Program-made: the position numbers and the translations under genes
Notes under the pieces: generated by a model
Databases searched by the model: none
What the model saw: only the letters and a program-made list of their open reading frames with translations
Told to the model about the DNA's origin: nothing
NCBI RefSeq assembly: GCF_004217335.1
Contig: NZ_SHMP01000006.1
Span: forward strand, 310,001 to 374,000
From: Natrinema hispanicum
GTDB taxonomy: Archaea; Halobacteriota; Halobacteria; Halobacteriales; Natrialbaceae
Length of the DNA stretch: 64,000 bases
Direction of reading: 5' to 3'
Shown here: in pieces, positions 42,823-52,026 of the stretch
Position numbering within the stretch: the first letter of the stretch is position 1
Layout: each line of letters opens with the position of its first letter

Positions 42823-43746
42823 ATGACACTCGTCTTGCCGAGCGAACTCGTCGTCGATCGGTTCCTGCCGACCGTGCGAGCGATGCTGGCGACGCGACTC
42901 GCTGACCGTGGGCTGACCCAGAAGGAAATCGCCGCCGAACTCGGCGTGACCCAGGCCGCGGTCAGCAAGTACGTCGGCGGCGAGGGTGGCGGCGACGACC
43001 GCTTTCGCGACGACCCCGAAACCGTCGCCACTGTCGACCGGATCGCCGATGGCCTCGCAAGCGGCGAACTAGACGGCTACGACGCGCTCGCCGAACTCCT
43101 CGCATTGATCCGCACCCTCGAGGATCGCGGCCCGATCTGTGAACTCCACGAGGAAGCGATGCCCGAGTTACAGGGACTGGGCTGTGATCTCTGCGTTCGG
43201 GGGCTCGATCCCGACGTGCGTGCCGAACGCGACGTGCTCTCGAACGTCCGCACCGCCGCGCGGACGCTCGCTGCGATCCCTGGCATGGCCGACTCGATCC
43301 CGAACGTCGGGACCAACGTCGGGATGAGCCTGCCCGATCCAGCCGACGAGACCGATGTCGCTGCGATCCCCGGCCGGATCTACGCCATGGGCGGCCGGAT
43401 CGAGATCCCGGCCAATCCCGAGTTCAGTGCCTCGAAACACGTCGCGACGGCGATCATCGCCGCCAACACGGTCGACTCGAGTATCCGTGGCGCGACCAAT
43501 GTCGCTACCGACGACGACCTGCTCGCGGCCGCCACGGAACTGGGTATCGAGCCACTCGAGTTCGACGCCGCCTACGAGGACCGCGGCGAACACCTCAGAC
43601 GCCGCTTCGAAGAGCGTGGGTCGGTTCCCCGCGTCGCCTACCATCGCGGCGCGTTCGGGATCGAACCCGCGACCTACGTCTTCGGGACGACGGCCGTCGA
43701 TGCCGCAGAGTTGGTTGCGGGGTTGCTCGAGGACAGTTCGTCGTGA
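42823..43746 (+). CDS. HTH domain fused to ThiN-like domain (ThiR-type thiamine regulator)
   Basis: 307 residues. An XRE-like helix-turn-helix, L-T-Q-K-E-I-A-A-E-L-G-V-T-Q-A-A-V-S-K, occupies about residues 31-49. After a linker with several cysteines (C-E-L-H and C-D-L-C) comes a ThiN-like domain (residues 135-305), the domain that makes thiamine phosphate in ThiD-ThiN but in HTH fusions (ThiR) senses thiamine phosphate and represses thiamine genes. Its role here is inferred from that architecture. It is placed between mevalonate kinase and rps2, with no thiamine genes nearby. Leaderless promoter. Confidence 0.85.
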   Translation: MTLVLPSELVVDRFLPTVRAMLATRLADRGLTQKEIAAELGVTQAAVSKYVGGEGGGDDRFRDDPETVATVDRIADGLASGELDGYDALAELLALIRTLEDRGPICELHEEAMPELQGLGCDLCVRGLDPDVRAERDVLSNVRTAARTLAAIPGMADSIPNVGTNVGMSLPDPADETDVAAIPGRIYAMGGRIEIPANPEFSASKHVATAIIAANTVDSSIRGATNVATDDDLLAAATELGIEPLEFDAAYEDRGEHLRRRFEERGSVPRVAYHRGAFGIEPATYVFGTTAVDAAELVAGLLEDSSS

Positions 43747-43780
43747 GGTACCGGTATAGGAACACTCGAAACGATTCACA

Positions 43781-43836
43781 CTGATCGCACAGCTGTCATG
43801 CGATCAGGTGTCAGTGACTGTCTGTGGCTACTATCG
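43781..43836 (-). repeat. Hairpin repeat, family 2, copy 2
   Basis: On the minus strand this runs AGTAGCCACAGACAGTCACTG and then a 9-bp hairpin, CTGATCGCA/TGCGATCAG (43781-43807). The order and spacing match copy 1 at 10072-10130. It sits between the convergent ThiR-like and HTH genes. Confidence 0.65.
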
Positions 43837-43860
43837 TCCACCGTCGGTCTTGGGTCTGGC

Positions 43861-44277
43861 TTACTCGTTGCCGCCGGATTTTGAATGGCCACCCGCTCGC
43901 TCCTGCTCGAGCGAGTCACAGCCGATGACCAGTCGGTCGGGAATCTCCGTGGCGTTCGCATGAAGGCTTTCGAGAACGACACTCACCTCTTCGAAATTAG
44001 GGCCGCGATACGCGCGTAATGGATCGGATTCCCAGTGGACGACACCCTCCGCTTCCAGCAGTGGGAGATGGTGGTGGCACAATCGGAGCCGCAATCGATC
44101 GGCCGCACTCGAGGCGCTCCCGTCTACCACCGCTTCCGGGAGTGGGATCGATTCGCCTGCAGAAACGTCGACGAGTTCGTCGACGATCTGCCGCCGCGGT
44201 TCGGCGGAGAGGACGGCGAACACTCGATCCCATCGGGAGGTCGCGTTCGCTTTCGTTCGCGACGGTAAACTGACCAT
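43861..44277 (-). CDS. HTH transcriptional regulator (DUF7344-like)
   Basis: 138 residues. A winged-helix is visible from W-D-R-V-F-A-V-L-S-A-E-P-R-R-Q-I-V-D-E-L (residues 16-35) through L-C-H-H-H-L-P-L-L-E-A-E-G-V-V-H-W, the same class as the regulator at 23.3 kb. A C-terminal helix and a G/S-rich tail follow. A TTTACTATAG box about 27 bases before the ATG suggests a leaderless mRNA, and inverted repeats overlap this box, which hints at self-control. Target genes unknown. Confidence 0.75.
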   Translation of the reverse strand: MVSLPSRTKANATSRWDRVFAVLSAEPRRQIVDELVDVSAGESIPLPEAVVDGSASSAADRLRLRLCHHHLPLLEAEGVVHWESDPLRAYRGPNFEEVSVVLESLHANATEIPDRLVIGCDSLEQERAGGHSKSGGNE

Positions 44278-44292
44278 GCTGTCGTTGATTCT

Positions 44293-44332
44293 CCCCCGCT
44301 ATAGTAAACCTTGCGGGGGTGTGGGGGTTTAC
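44293..44332 (-). promoter_or_regulatory. Overlapping inverted repeats at the HTH gene promoter
   Basis: Two interleaved inverted repeats lie over the TATA region: GTAAACC (44304-44310)/GGTTTAC (44326-44332) and CCCCCGC (44293-44299)/GCGGGGG (44313-44319). The second could form a hairpin in RNA; the first resembles an operator for a dimeric regulator. Binding is not shown. Confidence 0.45.
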
Positions 44333-44460
44333 GCCACATGTATCATGAGAACAAGCAATATCACTCGTCGTTGTCGTCCGTTGTCCGATTGGAGCGCGGT
44401 CGCTATCGTATAGAACGCGCGGTACGGCGGCGAGAAAACGAACAGCGCCGATGTCGAACG
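44333..44460. other. Spacer between the HTH promoter and rps2 stop
   Basis: A 128-base spacer with no gene visible. It holds an AT-rich stretch (TATCATGAGAACAAGCAATATCA) that could be a terminator region for the rps2 operon. Confidence 0.3.
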
Positions 44461-45267
44461 TTAGACCGTGCTCTCGAAGTCCTCGAGCGAGTAGGACGGC
44501 TCTGCGCCGCGGCGGTCGAGGACCTCGTTTGCGAGCAGCCAGTAGACGACCGAGAGGGCCTTGCGACCCTTGTTGTTCGTCGGGACGACGAGGTCGACGT
44601 TGCTGAGCTGGTTGTTCGAGTCACACATCGCGATGACCGGGATGCCGACCGTGATGGCCTCTTTGACGGCCTGAGCGTCGCCGATCGGGTCCGTGACGAC
44701 GAGCACGTCCGGCTCGATGTAGCCGTCGTACTTCGGGTTGGTCAGCGTGCCCGGGATGAAGCGGCCAGTGCGGGCGCGAGCGCCGACGGCCTCGGCGAAC
44801 TTCTCGGCCGGGAAGCGACCGTACTGGCGCGAGGACGTGACCAGGATCTGTTCGGGGTCGTAGTTGGCGAGGAAGTCCGCGGCCGTGCGGATCCGGCCGT
44901 CGGTCTTCGAGACGTCCAGCACGTAGAGACCGTCGGTCCGGACGCGGTGGATGAACCGCTCCATGTCGGCGGTCTTCTGCTGGGTCCCGATGTGGACGCC
45001 AGCGCCGAGGTAGTCCTCGACGGGGATCAGCAGGTCCGCTTCCTCGTCGGACATGACGTCGTCGTCGAGGGTCGGACCGGCGTCCTCCTCGGCGGCGTCG
45101 TCGGCTTCTTCGGCCTCGGCCGCGGGGGCTCCCTCGGCGTCGGCGGGCTGTTCGGCTGCAGACTCGACGTCCTCCTCGGCGGCGGGGCCAGCCCCTTCGG
45201 CTGGCTCCTCGTCGGTTTCCTCCTCGGCGGCGTCGAGCCCTTCTTGGGTTGCGTCGTTGTCTGTCAT
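44461..45267 (-). CDS. rps2: 30S ribosomal protein S2
   Basis: 268 residues. The S2 core begins near residue 75 ([12 protein letters not shown]) and contains R-P-D-G-L-Y-V-L-D-type and F-I-P-G-T-L-T-N-P segments, with [16 protein letters not shown] near residue 200. The first 70 residues are a low-complexity extension of E, A, D, G and P, longer than in non-halophiles and strongly negative. The start overlaps the enolase stop by four bases, in the eno-rps2 order usual for archaea. Confidence 0.97.
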   Translation of the reverse strand: MTDNDATQEGLDAAEEETDEEPAEGAGPAAEEDVESAAEQPADAEGAPAAEAEEADDAAEEDAGPTLDDDVMSDEEADLLIPVEDYLGAGVHIGTQQKTADMERFIHRVRTDGLYVLDVSKTDGRIRTAADFLANYDPEQILVTSSRQYGRFPAEKFAEAVGARARTGRFIPGTLTNPKYDGYIEPDVLVVTDPIGDAQAVKEAITVGIPVIAMCDSNNQLSNVDLVVPTNNKGRKALSVVYWLLANEVLDRRGAEPSYSLEDFESTV

Positions 45268-46469
45268 GTCGCGTCGTCTGCGATTCGAATGAGCTCGTTT
45301 AGCTTTGCAGTTCGCTCGCCGCCGACGGCACCCGTCTTGATGTAGGGGGCGTCGGTCGCGACGGCGAGGTGTGCGATCGTCGCGTCTTCGGTCTCGCCCG
45401 ACCGGTGAGAGACGACCGAGTCGTAGCCGTTCTCGGTTGCAAGTTCGATCGCGTCGAACGCGTCGGTCAGCGTTCCGATCTGGTTTGGCTTGATCAGGAT
45501 GCTGTTGGCCGCGTCGCGATCGATGCCCTCGACGAGACGGTCGGTGTTCGTGACGAACAGGTCGTCACCGCAGATCAGCGTCTGATCGCCGACTTCGTCG
45601 GTGAGGTCTGCGAATGCGTCGTAATCGTCCTCGTCGAGCGGGTCCTCGACGTAGACGAGGTCGTACTCCTCGACTAACTCGGCGATGTACGCGATCTGCT
45701 CGTCGGTGTCGCGGCTCCCGTCGCTGTACTCGTAGGTACCGGAATCGGCGTCGTACAGCTCGGCACCGGCGACGTCGAGGCCGAATTTGATCTCGAAGCC
45801 GACCTCGTCTTCGACCATCGAAACCGCCTCGTCGACGATTTCGAACGCGTCGCCGTCGTCGATCGACGGTGCCCACGCGCCCTCGTCGCCCTTGCCACAG
45901 GGGACGCCGCGCTCGGACAGCAGGTCAGAGACGGCGGCGTGGACGGCCGCGTTGGCAAAGACGGCGTCTTCGACGCTCGGTGCGCCGACGGGTGCCGCCA
46001 AGAACTCCTGAATGTCGGTTGCGTCGGCAGCGTGTTCGCCACCGCCGACGACGTTACCGAGCGGAATCGGGAAGTTGTTGCCGCGGAACGTCCCACCGAG
46101 ATGCTGGAACAGCGGGGCACCGAGCACGTCGGCACCGGCCTTCGCGGCGGCCATCGAGATGGCGACCGCGCTGTTGGCACCGATCTCCGAAAAGTCGTCG
46201 GTACCGTCGGCAGCGTGCAGTGCGGCGTCGACGTCACGCTGGTTGCCCGCATAGACCTCGCCGACGAGCCGCGGCACGGCGTGTTCTCGAGCCGCAGCGA
46301 TCGCCTCGGACGGCGGCCGCTCGACGGCTTCGTACTCGCCAGTGCTGGCACCGCTCGGTGCTGCAGCACGGCCGAAGCCGCCGCTTTCGGTCACGACATC
46401 GGCTTCGACCGTCGGATTGCCTCGCGAGTCGAGGATGCGTCGCAGTCGGATATCTGTGATGAGTGTCAT
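45264..46469 (-). CDS. eno: Enolase
   Basis: 401 residues. Conserved S-R-G-N-P-T-V-E near residue 15, G-A-S-T-G-E-Y-E-A near residue 40, the E-D-P-L-D-E-D-D metal-site strand and L-I-K-P-N-Q-I-G-T (catalytic Lys) and S-H-R-S-G-E-T-E-D motifs identify enolase, the 2-phosphoglycerate dehydratase of glycolysis and gluconeogenesis. It overlaps rpoK upstream and rps2 downstream by four bases each, embedding a glycolytic gene within an RNA-polymerase/ribosome operon, which is normal in archaea. Confidence 0.98.
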   Translation of the reverse strand: MTLITDIRLRRILDSRGNPTVEADVVTESGGFGRAAAPSGASTGEYEAVERPPSEAIAAAREHAVPRLVGEVYAGNQRDVDAALHAADGTDDFSEIGANSAVAISMAAAKAGADVLGAPLFQHLGGTFRGNNFPIPLGNVVGGGEHAADATDIQEFLAAPVGAPSVEDAVFANAAVHAAVSDLLSERGVPCGKGDEGAWAPSIDDGDAFEIVDEAVSMVEDEVGFEIKFGLDVAGAELYDADSGTYEYSDGSRDTDEQIAYIAELVEEYDLVYVEDPLDEDDYDAFADLTDEVGDQTLICGDDLFVTNTDRLVEGIDRDAANSILIKPNQIGTLTDAFDAIELATENGYDSVVSHRSGETEDATIAHLAVATDAPYIKTGAVGGERTAKLNELIRIADDAT

Positions 46470-46651
46470 TTACGATCGTACCCCCGCTTGACGGTAAACG
46501 GCAACACGCCAGCGTCGTACTCCTCGGCGGCGATGAGGATCGGTTCCGTCTGCTCGGTTTCGATCAACACCGGCGCGCCATACGAGACCTGCAGCGCTCG
46601 CGCGCCGAGGATGCGTGCTTTCTCGTAGCGGTTGTGCTGTTGTTGTTGCAT
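46466..46651 (-). CDS. rpoK: DNA-directed RNA polymerase subunit K
   Basis: 61 residues, homologous to eukaryotic Rpb6/bacterial omega. [16 protein letters not shown] (residues 8-23) is the signature. The glutamine run Q-Q-Q-Q at the start is a local oddity. It stabilises the polymerase core. Overlaps eno by four bases and lies two bases after rpoN. Confidence 0.97.
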   Translation of the reverse strand: MQQQQHNRYEKARILGARALQVSYGAPVLIETEQTEPILIAAEEYDAGVLPFTVKRGYDRK

Positions 46652-46653
46652 TG

Positions 46654-46848
46654 TTACTGGTACGGGGAGACGATGTCGACCAGGTCTTTGTGACTGACGA
46701 GCATCCGCCGACAGCAGTAGCGGTCGACGCCGAGCTCGTCGAGGACCTTTTCGGGGTCCTCGTCGCCCTCGTTGGCTCGTTCGTCGAACTCCTCCCAGTG
46801 TTCGCCGACGACGTTACCACAGGTGAAACACCGGACCGGTACCATCAT
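46654..46848 (-). CDS. rpoN: DNA-directed RNA polymerase subunit N
   Basis: 64 residues with the zinc motif C-F-T-C-G near residue 7 and C-C-R-R near residue 45, the C-x-x-C-(n)-C-C arrangement of Rpb10/RpoN. An adjacent ATG (46845) could be used equally well, leaving 63 residues. It assembles the Rpb3/Rpb11-like platform with RpoD, encoded at 48.4 kb in the same cluster. Confidence 0.97.
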   Translation of the reverse strand: MMVPVRCFTCGNVVGEHWEEFDERANEGDEDPEKVLDELGVDRYCCRRMLVSHKDLVDIVSPYQ

Positions 46849-46860
46849 GCGTTGATCACC

Positions 46861-47259
46861 TTAGCGGTAGGACTTCTGGTAGCGCGCCCGAGCGCCCGGG
46901 CCGCCCCATTTCTTGGGTTCGGACTGGCGAACGTCGTTGACCAGCAGCGACCGGTCGAACTCCATGAACGCGTCGCGGAGTTCGGCGTCGTTGGTGTGCT
47001 GGACGATGCCGCGTGCGATGGCGGTGCGGACGGCGTCTGCCTGACCGCTGATGCCGCCTCCCTCGACGCGGACGTCGATGTCCATCTCACTACGCAGGTC
47101 CTCGCCGACGATGCGGAACGGCTCGAGCATCTTGAGCCGGGACATCTCGGGTTCGACCAGTTCGACGGGCTGGGAGTTGATTCGAACGCGACCCTCGCCC
47201 TCGTGGACCGTCGCTCGCGCGACGGCCGTCTTTTTCTTGCCACTCGTGTTGGTTACCAT
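46861..47259 (-). CDS. rps9: 30S ribosomal protein S9
   Basis: 132 residues. N-terminal K-K-T-A-V-A-R-A-T and G-x-G-R-V-R-I-N segments and the C-terminal [17 protein letters not shown] tail that reaches the decoding site identify S9. Its start overlaps the rpl13 stop by seven bases. Gene order rpl18e-rpl13-rps9-rpoN-rpoK is the standard archaeal one. Confidence 0.98.
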   Translation of the reverse strand: MVTNTSGKKKTAVARATVHEGEGRVRINSQPVELVEPEMSRLKMLEPFRIVGEDLRSEMDIDVRVEGGGISGQADAVRTAIARGIVQHTNDAELRDAFMEFDRSLLVNDVRQSEPKKWGGPGARARYQKSYR

Positions 47260-47702
47260 GTGACGTTAGCACCTAACTGTTCGGACACTTCGTGTAGGTG
47301 GACGAAGCGGATGTTCGATAGGCGATCCAGCGACGTTCCCTCGAGCACTTCCGAGTCGCGCTCGTCGTCGTCCTCGTAGGGGTTGCCGACGTAGACGCGG
47401 ACGCTGTCGAGCGCTTCGCGGCCGCGGGGTTTCTTGTACGGCAGCATGCCGCGGACGGACCGCTTGAAGATCGTGTCCGGTCGCCGCGGGTAGTATGGCC
47501 CGCTGTCGGAGCCAAGCTGTAGTCGCGTGCGGTACGTCTCGAAGATGTCTTCTTTGTCGCCGGTGATGACCGCGTCCTCGGCGTTGACGATCGCGACGCG
47601 CTCGCCGTCCAGCGCGCGCTGGGCGACTTCGCTGGCGACGCGACCGAGGATGCAGTCACTGGCGTCGACGACGGTATCGGCGTCGAACTCTGCGAGACTC
47701 AT
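47253..47702 (-). CDS. rpl13: 50S ribosomal protein L13
   Basis: 149 residues. Residues 10-30 ([13 protein letters not shown]) and the [15 protein letters not shown] segment near residue 80-95 are the L13 hallmarks. Overlaps rpl18e upstream by four bases and rps9 downstream by seven. Confidence 0.98.
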   Translation of the reverse strand: MSLAEFDADTVVDASDCILGRVASEVAQRALDGERVAIVNAEDAVITGDKEDIFETYRTRLQLGSDSGPYYPRRPDTIFKRSVRGMLPYKKPRGREALDSVRVYVGNPYEDDDERDSEVLEGTSLDRLSNIRFVHLHEVSEQLGANVTW

Positions 47703-48052
47703 CGAATCACCCGGACGTCGGAGCCTTCTGGGTTCTCTTCGAGCGCTTGCTCGAGCGGTACCGGTTCGCCGACCTGTTCGATCTTCGTCTCTGCGGACGA
47801 AGAGAAGTTGACGGCGGCGACGGTGACGTTTTTCTGTAGTGCGCCGGAACCCAGCACTTTGCCGGGAACGACGACAGTCTCTTCTTCGCGTGCGTACCGC
47901 TCGATGCGGCCCAGGTTCACCTCAGCGTGGGTGCGCCGGGGCTTCTCGAGTCGATCCGCAACGTCTCGCCAGACGTCGGCGTCCTCTTCGCGGGACGTCG
48001 ACTTCAGCTCGGCGATGAGATCGGTGAGCCTCGGATTAGTCTTGCTACTCAT
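47699..48052 (-). CDS. rpl18e: 50S ribosomal protein L18e
   Basis: 117 residues. N-P-R-L-T-D-L-I near the start and the [10 protein letters not shown] core identify L18e (eukaryotic eL18 family). The ATG at 48052 has GGAGG five bases upstream, so translation is SD-driven behind a leader that follows the tRNA-Leu gene. First protein gene after the tRNA in this operon segment. Confidence 0.97.
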   Translation of the reverse strand: MSSKTNPRLTDLIAELKSTSREEDADVWRDVADRLEKPRRTHAEVNLGRIERYAREEETVVVPGKVLGSGALQKNVTVAAVNFSSSAETKIEQVGEPVPLEQALEENPEGSDVRVIR

Positions 48053-48083
48053 TGGTTTCCTCCAAATACTGCAACTGTTGGCA

Positions 48084-48115
48084 CGTCGACGACACACGCG
48101 TGTGTCTCGTCGACG
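48084..48115 (-). terminator. Hairpin between tRNA-Leu(CAG) and rpl18e
   Basis: Arms CGTCGACGA (48084-48092) and TCGTCGACG (48107-48115) form a 9-bp stem, with a CACACG/CGTGTG inner part slightly offset. It lies downstream of the tRNA and upstream of rpl18e on the minus strand, so it could end tRNA transcription or mark processing between the two. Confidence 0.4.
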
Positions 48116-48139
48116 GTGGAATCGATTCGTGAGAAGTGA

Positions 48140-48224
48140 TGCAGGGAGCAGGATTTGAACCTGCGGACTCCTACGAGACAGCGCCCTGAACGCTGCGCCG
48201 TTGGCCTGACTTGGCTATCCCTGC
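48140..48224 (-). tRNA. tRNA-Leu(CAG)
   Basis: Reverse-strand cloverleaf with acceptor GCAGGGA/TCCCTGC and discriminator A. The anticodon stem CAGCG/CGCTG encloses the loop TTCAGGG with anticodon CAG (reads CUG). Class II variable arm; T arm GCAGG-TTCAAAT-CCTGC. CCA is not encoded and there is no intron. A tRNA-Leu in this position between rpoD and rpl18e is typical of haloarchaea. Confidence 0.95.
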
Positions 48225-48353
48225 TCGCACTTCCACGTATCCGTCGCCCCTTCAAACCCCTTTCGATTCCAGTGGACGAGCGCTCGCCGATCTCGTCGCT
48301 CACGGCGTCGGCGAACGGCGCGTCCTGATCGGGTCGGGGGCGTCGGTTCATAT

Positions 48354-49103
48354 CTATAGCTGTACTGCGTCTTCGAGTTCGGTCGCGCGCGCTGCGATCG
48401 TCTCTGCAGCTCGCGTGACCAGCTCTTCGACGGTAAAGGAGCCGTCCGTCTCCACGTGGAAGACGAAGGCGTTGGGCACGTCCTCGACCCGGACCTGCTT
48501 GTCCGGGTATCGGTTCGAGAGGTCGTGATCGAACTCGCTCGTGGGAACGAGTTCGCCGTCGTCTTCGATCACACCGCGGATGATCCGGCGTTCCTGTTCT
48601 TCGAACTCGGGGAGATCACCGTCGACCTCCACGCGCTGGAGGTGTCGGTAGCCGACCGCGACCCCGCCCTGATGTTTGGCGTGGTCTTTCCCGCGGTCTA
48701 AGACGGCGTCGGCCTCGGCCTCGAGGCGCTGGTCGTCTTTGAGTTCGATGATTGGGATGTTCTCATCCGCGGGCTGGACGAGCTCGTCGCTCGAGACGAG
48801 ATCGCCGGAGTAGGCGGTGGCCGGCCCTTCGACGTCGATCGAGAGCGTGACGGTGTCGTCCTCGGCGAACTCGCCGACCGGTGGCGTCGTCAGTGGGACG
48901 AGCCCGAGCCGTAAGGCGAGTTGCTCGTCGAACATCACCGACGAGTTCTCGACGAACCGGACGGTGTCGATCGCCATCGTGGGGACGTCGGCGACCATTG
49001 CGCGACGAATGCCGTTTGCGAACGCGGGCGTCACGCCCCGAACGAGGAATCGTGCCTCACGATCCTCGCGTTCGACGAACTCGACGTCGTACTCCTCTGT
49101 CAT
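48354..49103 (-). CDS. rpoD: DNA-directed RNA polymerase subunit D
   Basis: 249 residues. The alpha-like dimerisation domain is shown by [20 protein letters not shown] at about residues 27-46. Many archaeal RpoD subunits carry a [4Fe-4S]-binding cysteine domain in the middle; here no cysteine at all is present in the protein, so this cluster is absent, as in other halophiles. It forms the Rpb3-like platform with RpoN and others. It lies four bases after the rps11 stop. Confidence 0.97.
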   Translation of the reverse strand: MTEEYDVEFVEREDREARFLVRGVTPAFANGIRRAMVADVPTMAIDTVRFVENSSVMFDEQLALRLGLVPLTTPPVGEFAEDDTVTLSIDVEGPATAYSGDLVSSDELVQPADENIPIIELKDDQRLEAEADAVLDRGKDHAKHQGGVAVGYRHLQRVEVDGDLPEFEEQERRIIRGVIEDDGELVPTSEFDHDLSNRYPDKQVRVEDVPNAFVFHVETDGSFTVEELVTRAAETIAARATELEDAVQL

Positions 49104-49106
49104 GAT

Positions 49107-49496
49107 CTAGTAGCCGCCCTTGCCTTTGGGTGCGCGCGATCCGTCGTGTGGGATCGGCGTGACGTCCTCGATGCGCCCGATTTCGATGCCCGAGCGCGCG
49201 AGCGCGCGGATCGTCGCCTGCGCACCGGGACCGGGGGACTTCTGGAGGTTGCCGCCGGGGCCACGCACGCGAACGTGCAGACCCGTGATGCCGGCCGCTT
49301 TGACCTCTTCGGCGATGGACTCGGCCATCTGCATGGCCGCGTACGGCGACGCCTCGTCGCGGTTCTGTTTGACCGCCGTCCCACCGGAGGACTTGGCGAT
49401 CGTCTCCGCGCCCGTGAGGTCGGTCACGGTCATGACGGTGTTGTTAAACGATGCGTGCACGTGGGCAATGCCCCACTTGTCGTCGTCCTGGCTCAT
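49107..49496 (-). CDS. rps11: 30S ribosomal protein S11
   Basis: 129 residues. [12 protein letters not shown] at the start, S-P-Y-A-A-M-Q-M-A and [11 protein letters not shown] segments and the basic C-terminal R-A-P-K-G-K-G-G-Y identify S11. Three bases separate it from the rps4 stop, so it belongs to the rps13-rps4-rps11-rpoD unit. Confidence 0.98.
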   Translation of the reverse strand: MSQDDDKWGIAHVHASFNNTVMTVTDLTGAETIAKSSGGTAVKQNRDEASPYAAMQMAESIAEEVKAAGITGLHVRVRGPGGNLQKSPGPGAQATIRALARSGIEIGRIEDVTPIPHDGSRAPKGKGGY

Positions 49497-49499
49497 GGT

Positions 49500-50021
49500 T
49501 TACTGACCCTCCGCGCGTTCGGGGTGAAGTTCGTCCGCGAGCGGACTGTTCTCGTCGAAGGCCACCAGGTCCTCCTCGTCGATGTCGACGACGTAGGATG
49601 GGACGCTGTGGCGCTGGCCGTCGACCACGATGTGACCGTGGCTGATGAACTGCCGAGCCTGCTGGGTCGTGTTCGCCAGTCCGGATCGGTAGACGACCGT
49701 CTGCAGTCGGCGCTCTAAGACGTCCTCGATCTCGAGCGACAGGACGTCGCCGAGTTCGTCGGTCTCGTCGAGGATGCCGACGCGCTTGAGCCGACCGAGG
49801 AACTCCTCGGAGCGGCGGATGACGGTTTCGTCGCCTTGGGCCTGGCCGAGCAGGTCACGGGCCTCGCGCCGGTAGGAGCGAAGCTCGGACTGGGCACGCC
49901 AGAGTTCTTCTTTGTTCTTGAGGCCGTAGCGGTCGACAAGGGAGTGTTCGGAGGCGATGCGTTCACCCTGGTAGGGGTGATTCGGCGTCTCGTACTGCTT
50001 GGTGTCGGTGCCGAGTGGCAT
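49500..50021 (-). CDS. rps4: 30S ribosomal protein S4
   Basis: 173 residues. The archaeal S4 has an N-terminal [12 protein letters not shown] segment, then L-R-S-Y-R-R-E-A and an S4 RNA-binding domain at about residues 104-150 ([11 protein letters not shown], followed by [10 protein letters not shown]). Its ATG overlaps the rps13 stop by one base. Confidence 0.98.
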   Translation of the reverse strand: MPLGTDTKQYETPNHPYQGERIASEHSLVDRYGLKNKEELWRAQSELRSYRREARDLLGQAQGDETVIRRSEEFLGRLKRVGILDETDELGDVLSLEIEDVLERRLQTVVYRSGLANTTQQARQFISHGHIVVDGQRHSVPSYVVDIDEEDLVAFDENSPLADELHPERAEGQ

Positions 50022-50539
50022 TATTCGCCCTCACCTTCTTCGCCGCCTTCAGCCTGTTCTTCGCGGATCTCTTCGACGTTGACTCCGATGGTGCCCTCCG
50101 TACGACCGGTGGACTTGGTGCGCTGTCCACGGACCTTCTGGCCGCGCTTGTGGCGAACGCCCTTGTAGGAGTCGATCATCTTCATCCGGTTGATGTCGTG
50201 CTGTCGAGTCAACTGAAGATCGTTGCCGATCTCGTGGGTCGTCTCGCCGGTGTAGAAGTCCGCCTGGCGGTTGTTGAGCCAGTCAGGTACTTCGTTGGCG
50301 TAGTTCTCGACGACCTCGACGACCTCGTCGATGACGTCGTCGTCGAGTCGGCCGAACGTCGCCGTTCGGTCGACGCCCGCTTCGTCAGCGATGAGTCGGG
50401 CGGTCCGGCGACCGATCCCGTTCATCTCCGTGAGCGAGCGCTCGACGGACTTCGTCCCATCGAGGTCGGTTTGCCCGATGCGGACGAAGTAGCGGAGATC
50501 TTCGTCGTCTTCTTGTTCTTGAGGTTCTTCCGCGCTCAT
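50021..50539 (-). CDS. rps13: 30S ribosomal protein S13
   Basis: 172 residues. [10 protein letters not shown] near residue 16, [10 protein letters not shown] near residue 46, and the C-terminal [17 protein letters not shown] identify S13. An acidic N-terminal and a G/E-rich C-terminal extension flank the core. First protein gene of the rps13-rps4-rps11-rpoD unit, 73 bases after tRNA-Ser. Confidence 0.98.
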   Translation of the reverse strand: MSAEEPQEQEDDEDLRYFVRIGQTDLDGTKSVERSLTEMNGIGRRTARLIADEAGVDRTATFGRLDDDVIDEVVEVVENYANEVPDWLNNRQADFYTGETTHEIGNDLQLTRQHDINRMKMIDSYKGVRHKRGQKVRGQRTKSTGRTEGTIGVNVEEIREEQAEGGEEGEGE

Positions 50540-50582
50540 GATGTCGTGTATCTGTCTCTAGTCTGCGTGCGGTGCAAATCGA

Positions 50583-50600
50583 CTGGCGGGAAAACGCCAG
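50583..50600 (-). promoter_or_regulatory. Hairpin between tRNA-Ser(GCT) and rps13
   Basis: CTGGCG/CGCCAG with a 6-base loop (TTTTCC on the minus strand) lies 12 bases after the tRNA and 44 bases before rps13. It may be a tRNA trailer/terminator or part of the rps13 leader; I cannot decide between these from sequence. Confidence 0.4.
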
Positions 50601-50612
50601 TGAAGGATCCGA

Positions 50613-50695
50613 CGTTGTGGCGGGGATTCGAACCCCGGAGGCTTGACGCCACATGGTTAGCAACCATGCGCCTTGGGCCGCTTGGCTACCACAAC
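50613..50695 (-). tRNA. tRNA-Ser(GCT)
   Basis: Acceptor GTTGTGG/CCACAAC with discriminator G as expected for serine; anticodon stem CATGG/CCATG with loop TTGCTAA, anticodon GCT (reads AGC/AGU). The class II variable arm TGGCGTCAAGCCTC is followed by T arm CGGGG-TTCGAAT-CCCCG. No CCA, no intron. Confidence 0.95.
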
Positions 50696-50885
50696 ACGGT
50701 CGGTCTATCATCGCCCTCCCGGACTCGGGGATCGCTCCCCTACACGTATTGCACTCGCTCCTACCCCCGTCGAATACTTAAGGGCAACGAAAGACAGCGG
50801 CCGATTGTGTGACGCTCTTGCAGAATCTGTCGCGCTCGAGTCCCATCCTAGTGGCCCAAACGCCTCCAGCGCTGGAACTCGATGG

Positions 50886-51875
50886 TTAGGCCTCGGCGTA
50901 CTCCTCGATGTACTTCTCGTTTAGCTCCCACTCACCCTCGTCGTTTCGAATCAGGTACTCACCGTAGTAGGGGACCCGGTTGGCGACGACGTCGCGGAAC
51001 GCCTCGCGGATCTCGGAGGTGGTCATCTCGCCCATCGATTTGAGGTCGTCGTTGCGATTCAGACAGCCCTTCAAGTAGCCCTCGTGGGTGACCCGAACCC
51101 GATGGCAGTTCGCACAGAACGTCGGGTTCTCGACGGGGTCGACGATCTCGACCATTCCTCGACCCTCGCCGTCGTCGTTGCTCACCCAGTAGCGTTTCCG
51201 GTCGTGCATCTCCCGATGTTCGATCTCGTCGGCCTGCTCGGCCAGCCAGCCGTGGACCCGCTCGATCTCGATGTTCCACTCCGGCTTGCCAGTCAATTCG
51301 GGCATGTACTCGATCAACTGCAGTTGGAGCCCGTCGTTTTCGGCGACATGATCGACCATCTCCGGCACGTAGCCCGCCGTATGCTCGAAGACGACCATAT
51401 TGAGTTTGACCGGGTCCAGCCCTGCGGAAAGCGCTGCCTCGACGCCTTCGATGACCTTCTCGTAGGCCCCGCTTTTCGTGATCTCGGCGAAGTCAGCCGG
51501 ATCGAGCGCGTCCTGAGAGACGTTGACCCGTTCTAAGCCGGCGTCTGCGAGGCTCTCGGCGCGGCCGGGGAGAAAGGAGCCGTTCGTGGTCAGCGAGACT
51601 TCCATCTCGTCGGGCGTGCGTGCGATGATCTCCTCTAGGTCCTGTCGAAGCAGCGGTTCGCCGCCGGTGAACTTGACTGCCTCGACGTCGAACTCGGCAA
51701 CGACCTCGAGAAAGCGGACGACATCGTCGGCGCTCATCTCGTTGTCCGCCGGCTCCATCGGCCCACGGGTGTCGCCCAGCCCTTCGTTGTGACAGTAGAC
51801 ACAGTCGAAATTACACCGATCGGTGAGGGAGACACGGACGCCGGTTACCTCCCGCCCGAATTCGTCGGTGAGCAT
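50886..51875 (-). CDS. moaA: GTP 3',8-cyclase MoaA (molybdopterin synthesis)
   Basis: 329 residues. The radical-SAM cluster is C-N-F-D-C-V-Y-C (Cys21, Cys25, Cys28) and the second cluster is C-A-N-C...C (C-x-x-C, then 13 residues, then C) near residue 265. G-G-E-P-L-L lies at about residue 75. It catalyses the first step of molybdenum cofactor synthesis from GTP. The C-terminus ends in E-Y-A-E-A rather than the double glycine of bacterial MoaA. The ATG at 51875 is chosen because CTTAAG is centred about 27 bases upstream; 51890 is a possible alternative. No other mo* gene is nearby. Confidence 0.93.
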   Translation of the reverse strand: MLTDEFGREVTGVRVSLTDRCNFDCVYCHNEGLGDTRGPMEPADNEMSADDVVRFLEVVAEFDVEAVKFTGGEPLLRQDLEEIIARTPDEMEVSLTTNGSFLPGRAESLADAGLERVNVSQDALDPADFAEITKSGAYEKVIEGVEAALSAGLDPVKLNMVVFEHTAGYVPEMVDHVAENDGLQLQLIEYMPELTGKPEWNIEIERVHGWLAEQADEIEHREMHDRKRYWVSNDDGEGRGMVEIVDPVENPTFCANCHRVRVTHEGYLKGCLNRNDDLKSMGEMTTSEIREAFRDVVANRVPYYGEYLIRNDEGEWELNEKYIEEYAEA

Positions 51876-52026
51876 GCTACTCGTTTGCATCCGAATCTGC
51901 TTAAGTGCGCCGGCATGTTCGGAGTCTCGTAACCGATTTCGGTTGCAGGGCAGCGTGTGCCGCGCCGGACGGTCGCAGAGCGTGCTCGACCCCACTCTCA
52001 TGCCGCTCCGTGTGGTTCCCTCTCCC

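Noticed and set aside
46466..46651. Glutamine run at the start of rpoK as a sequencing error
   Set aside because: The frame stays intact and start and stop fit the neighbouring overlaps, so it is kept as a real N-terminal oddity.
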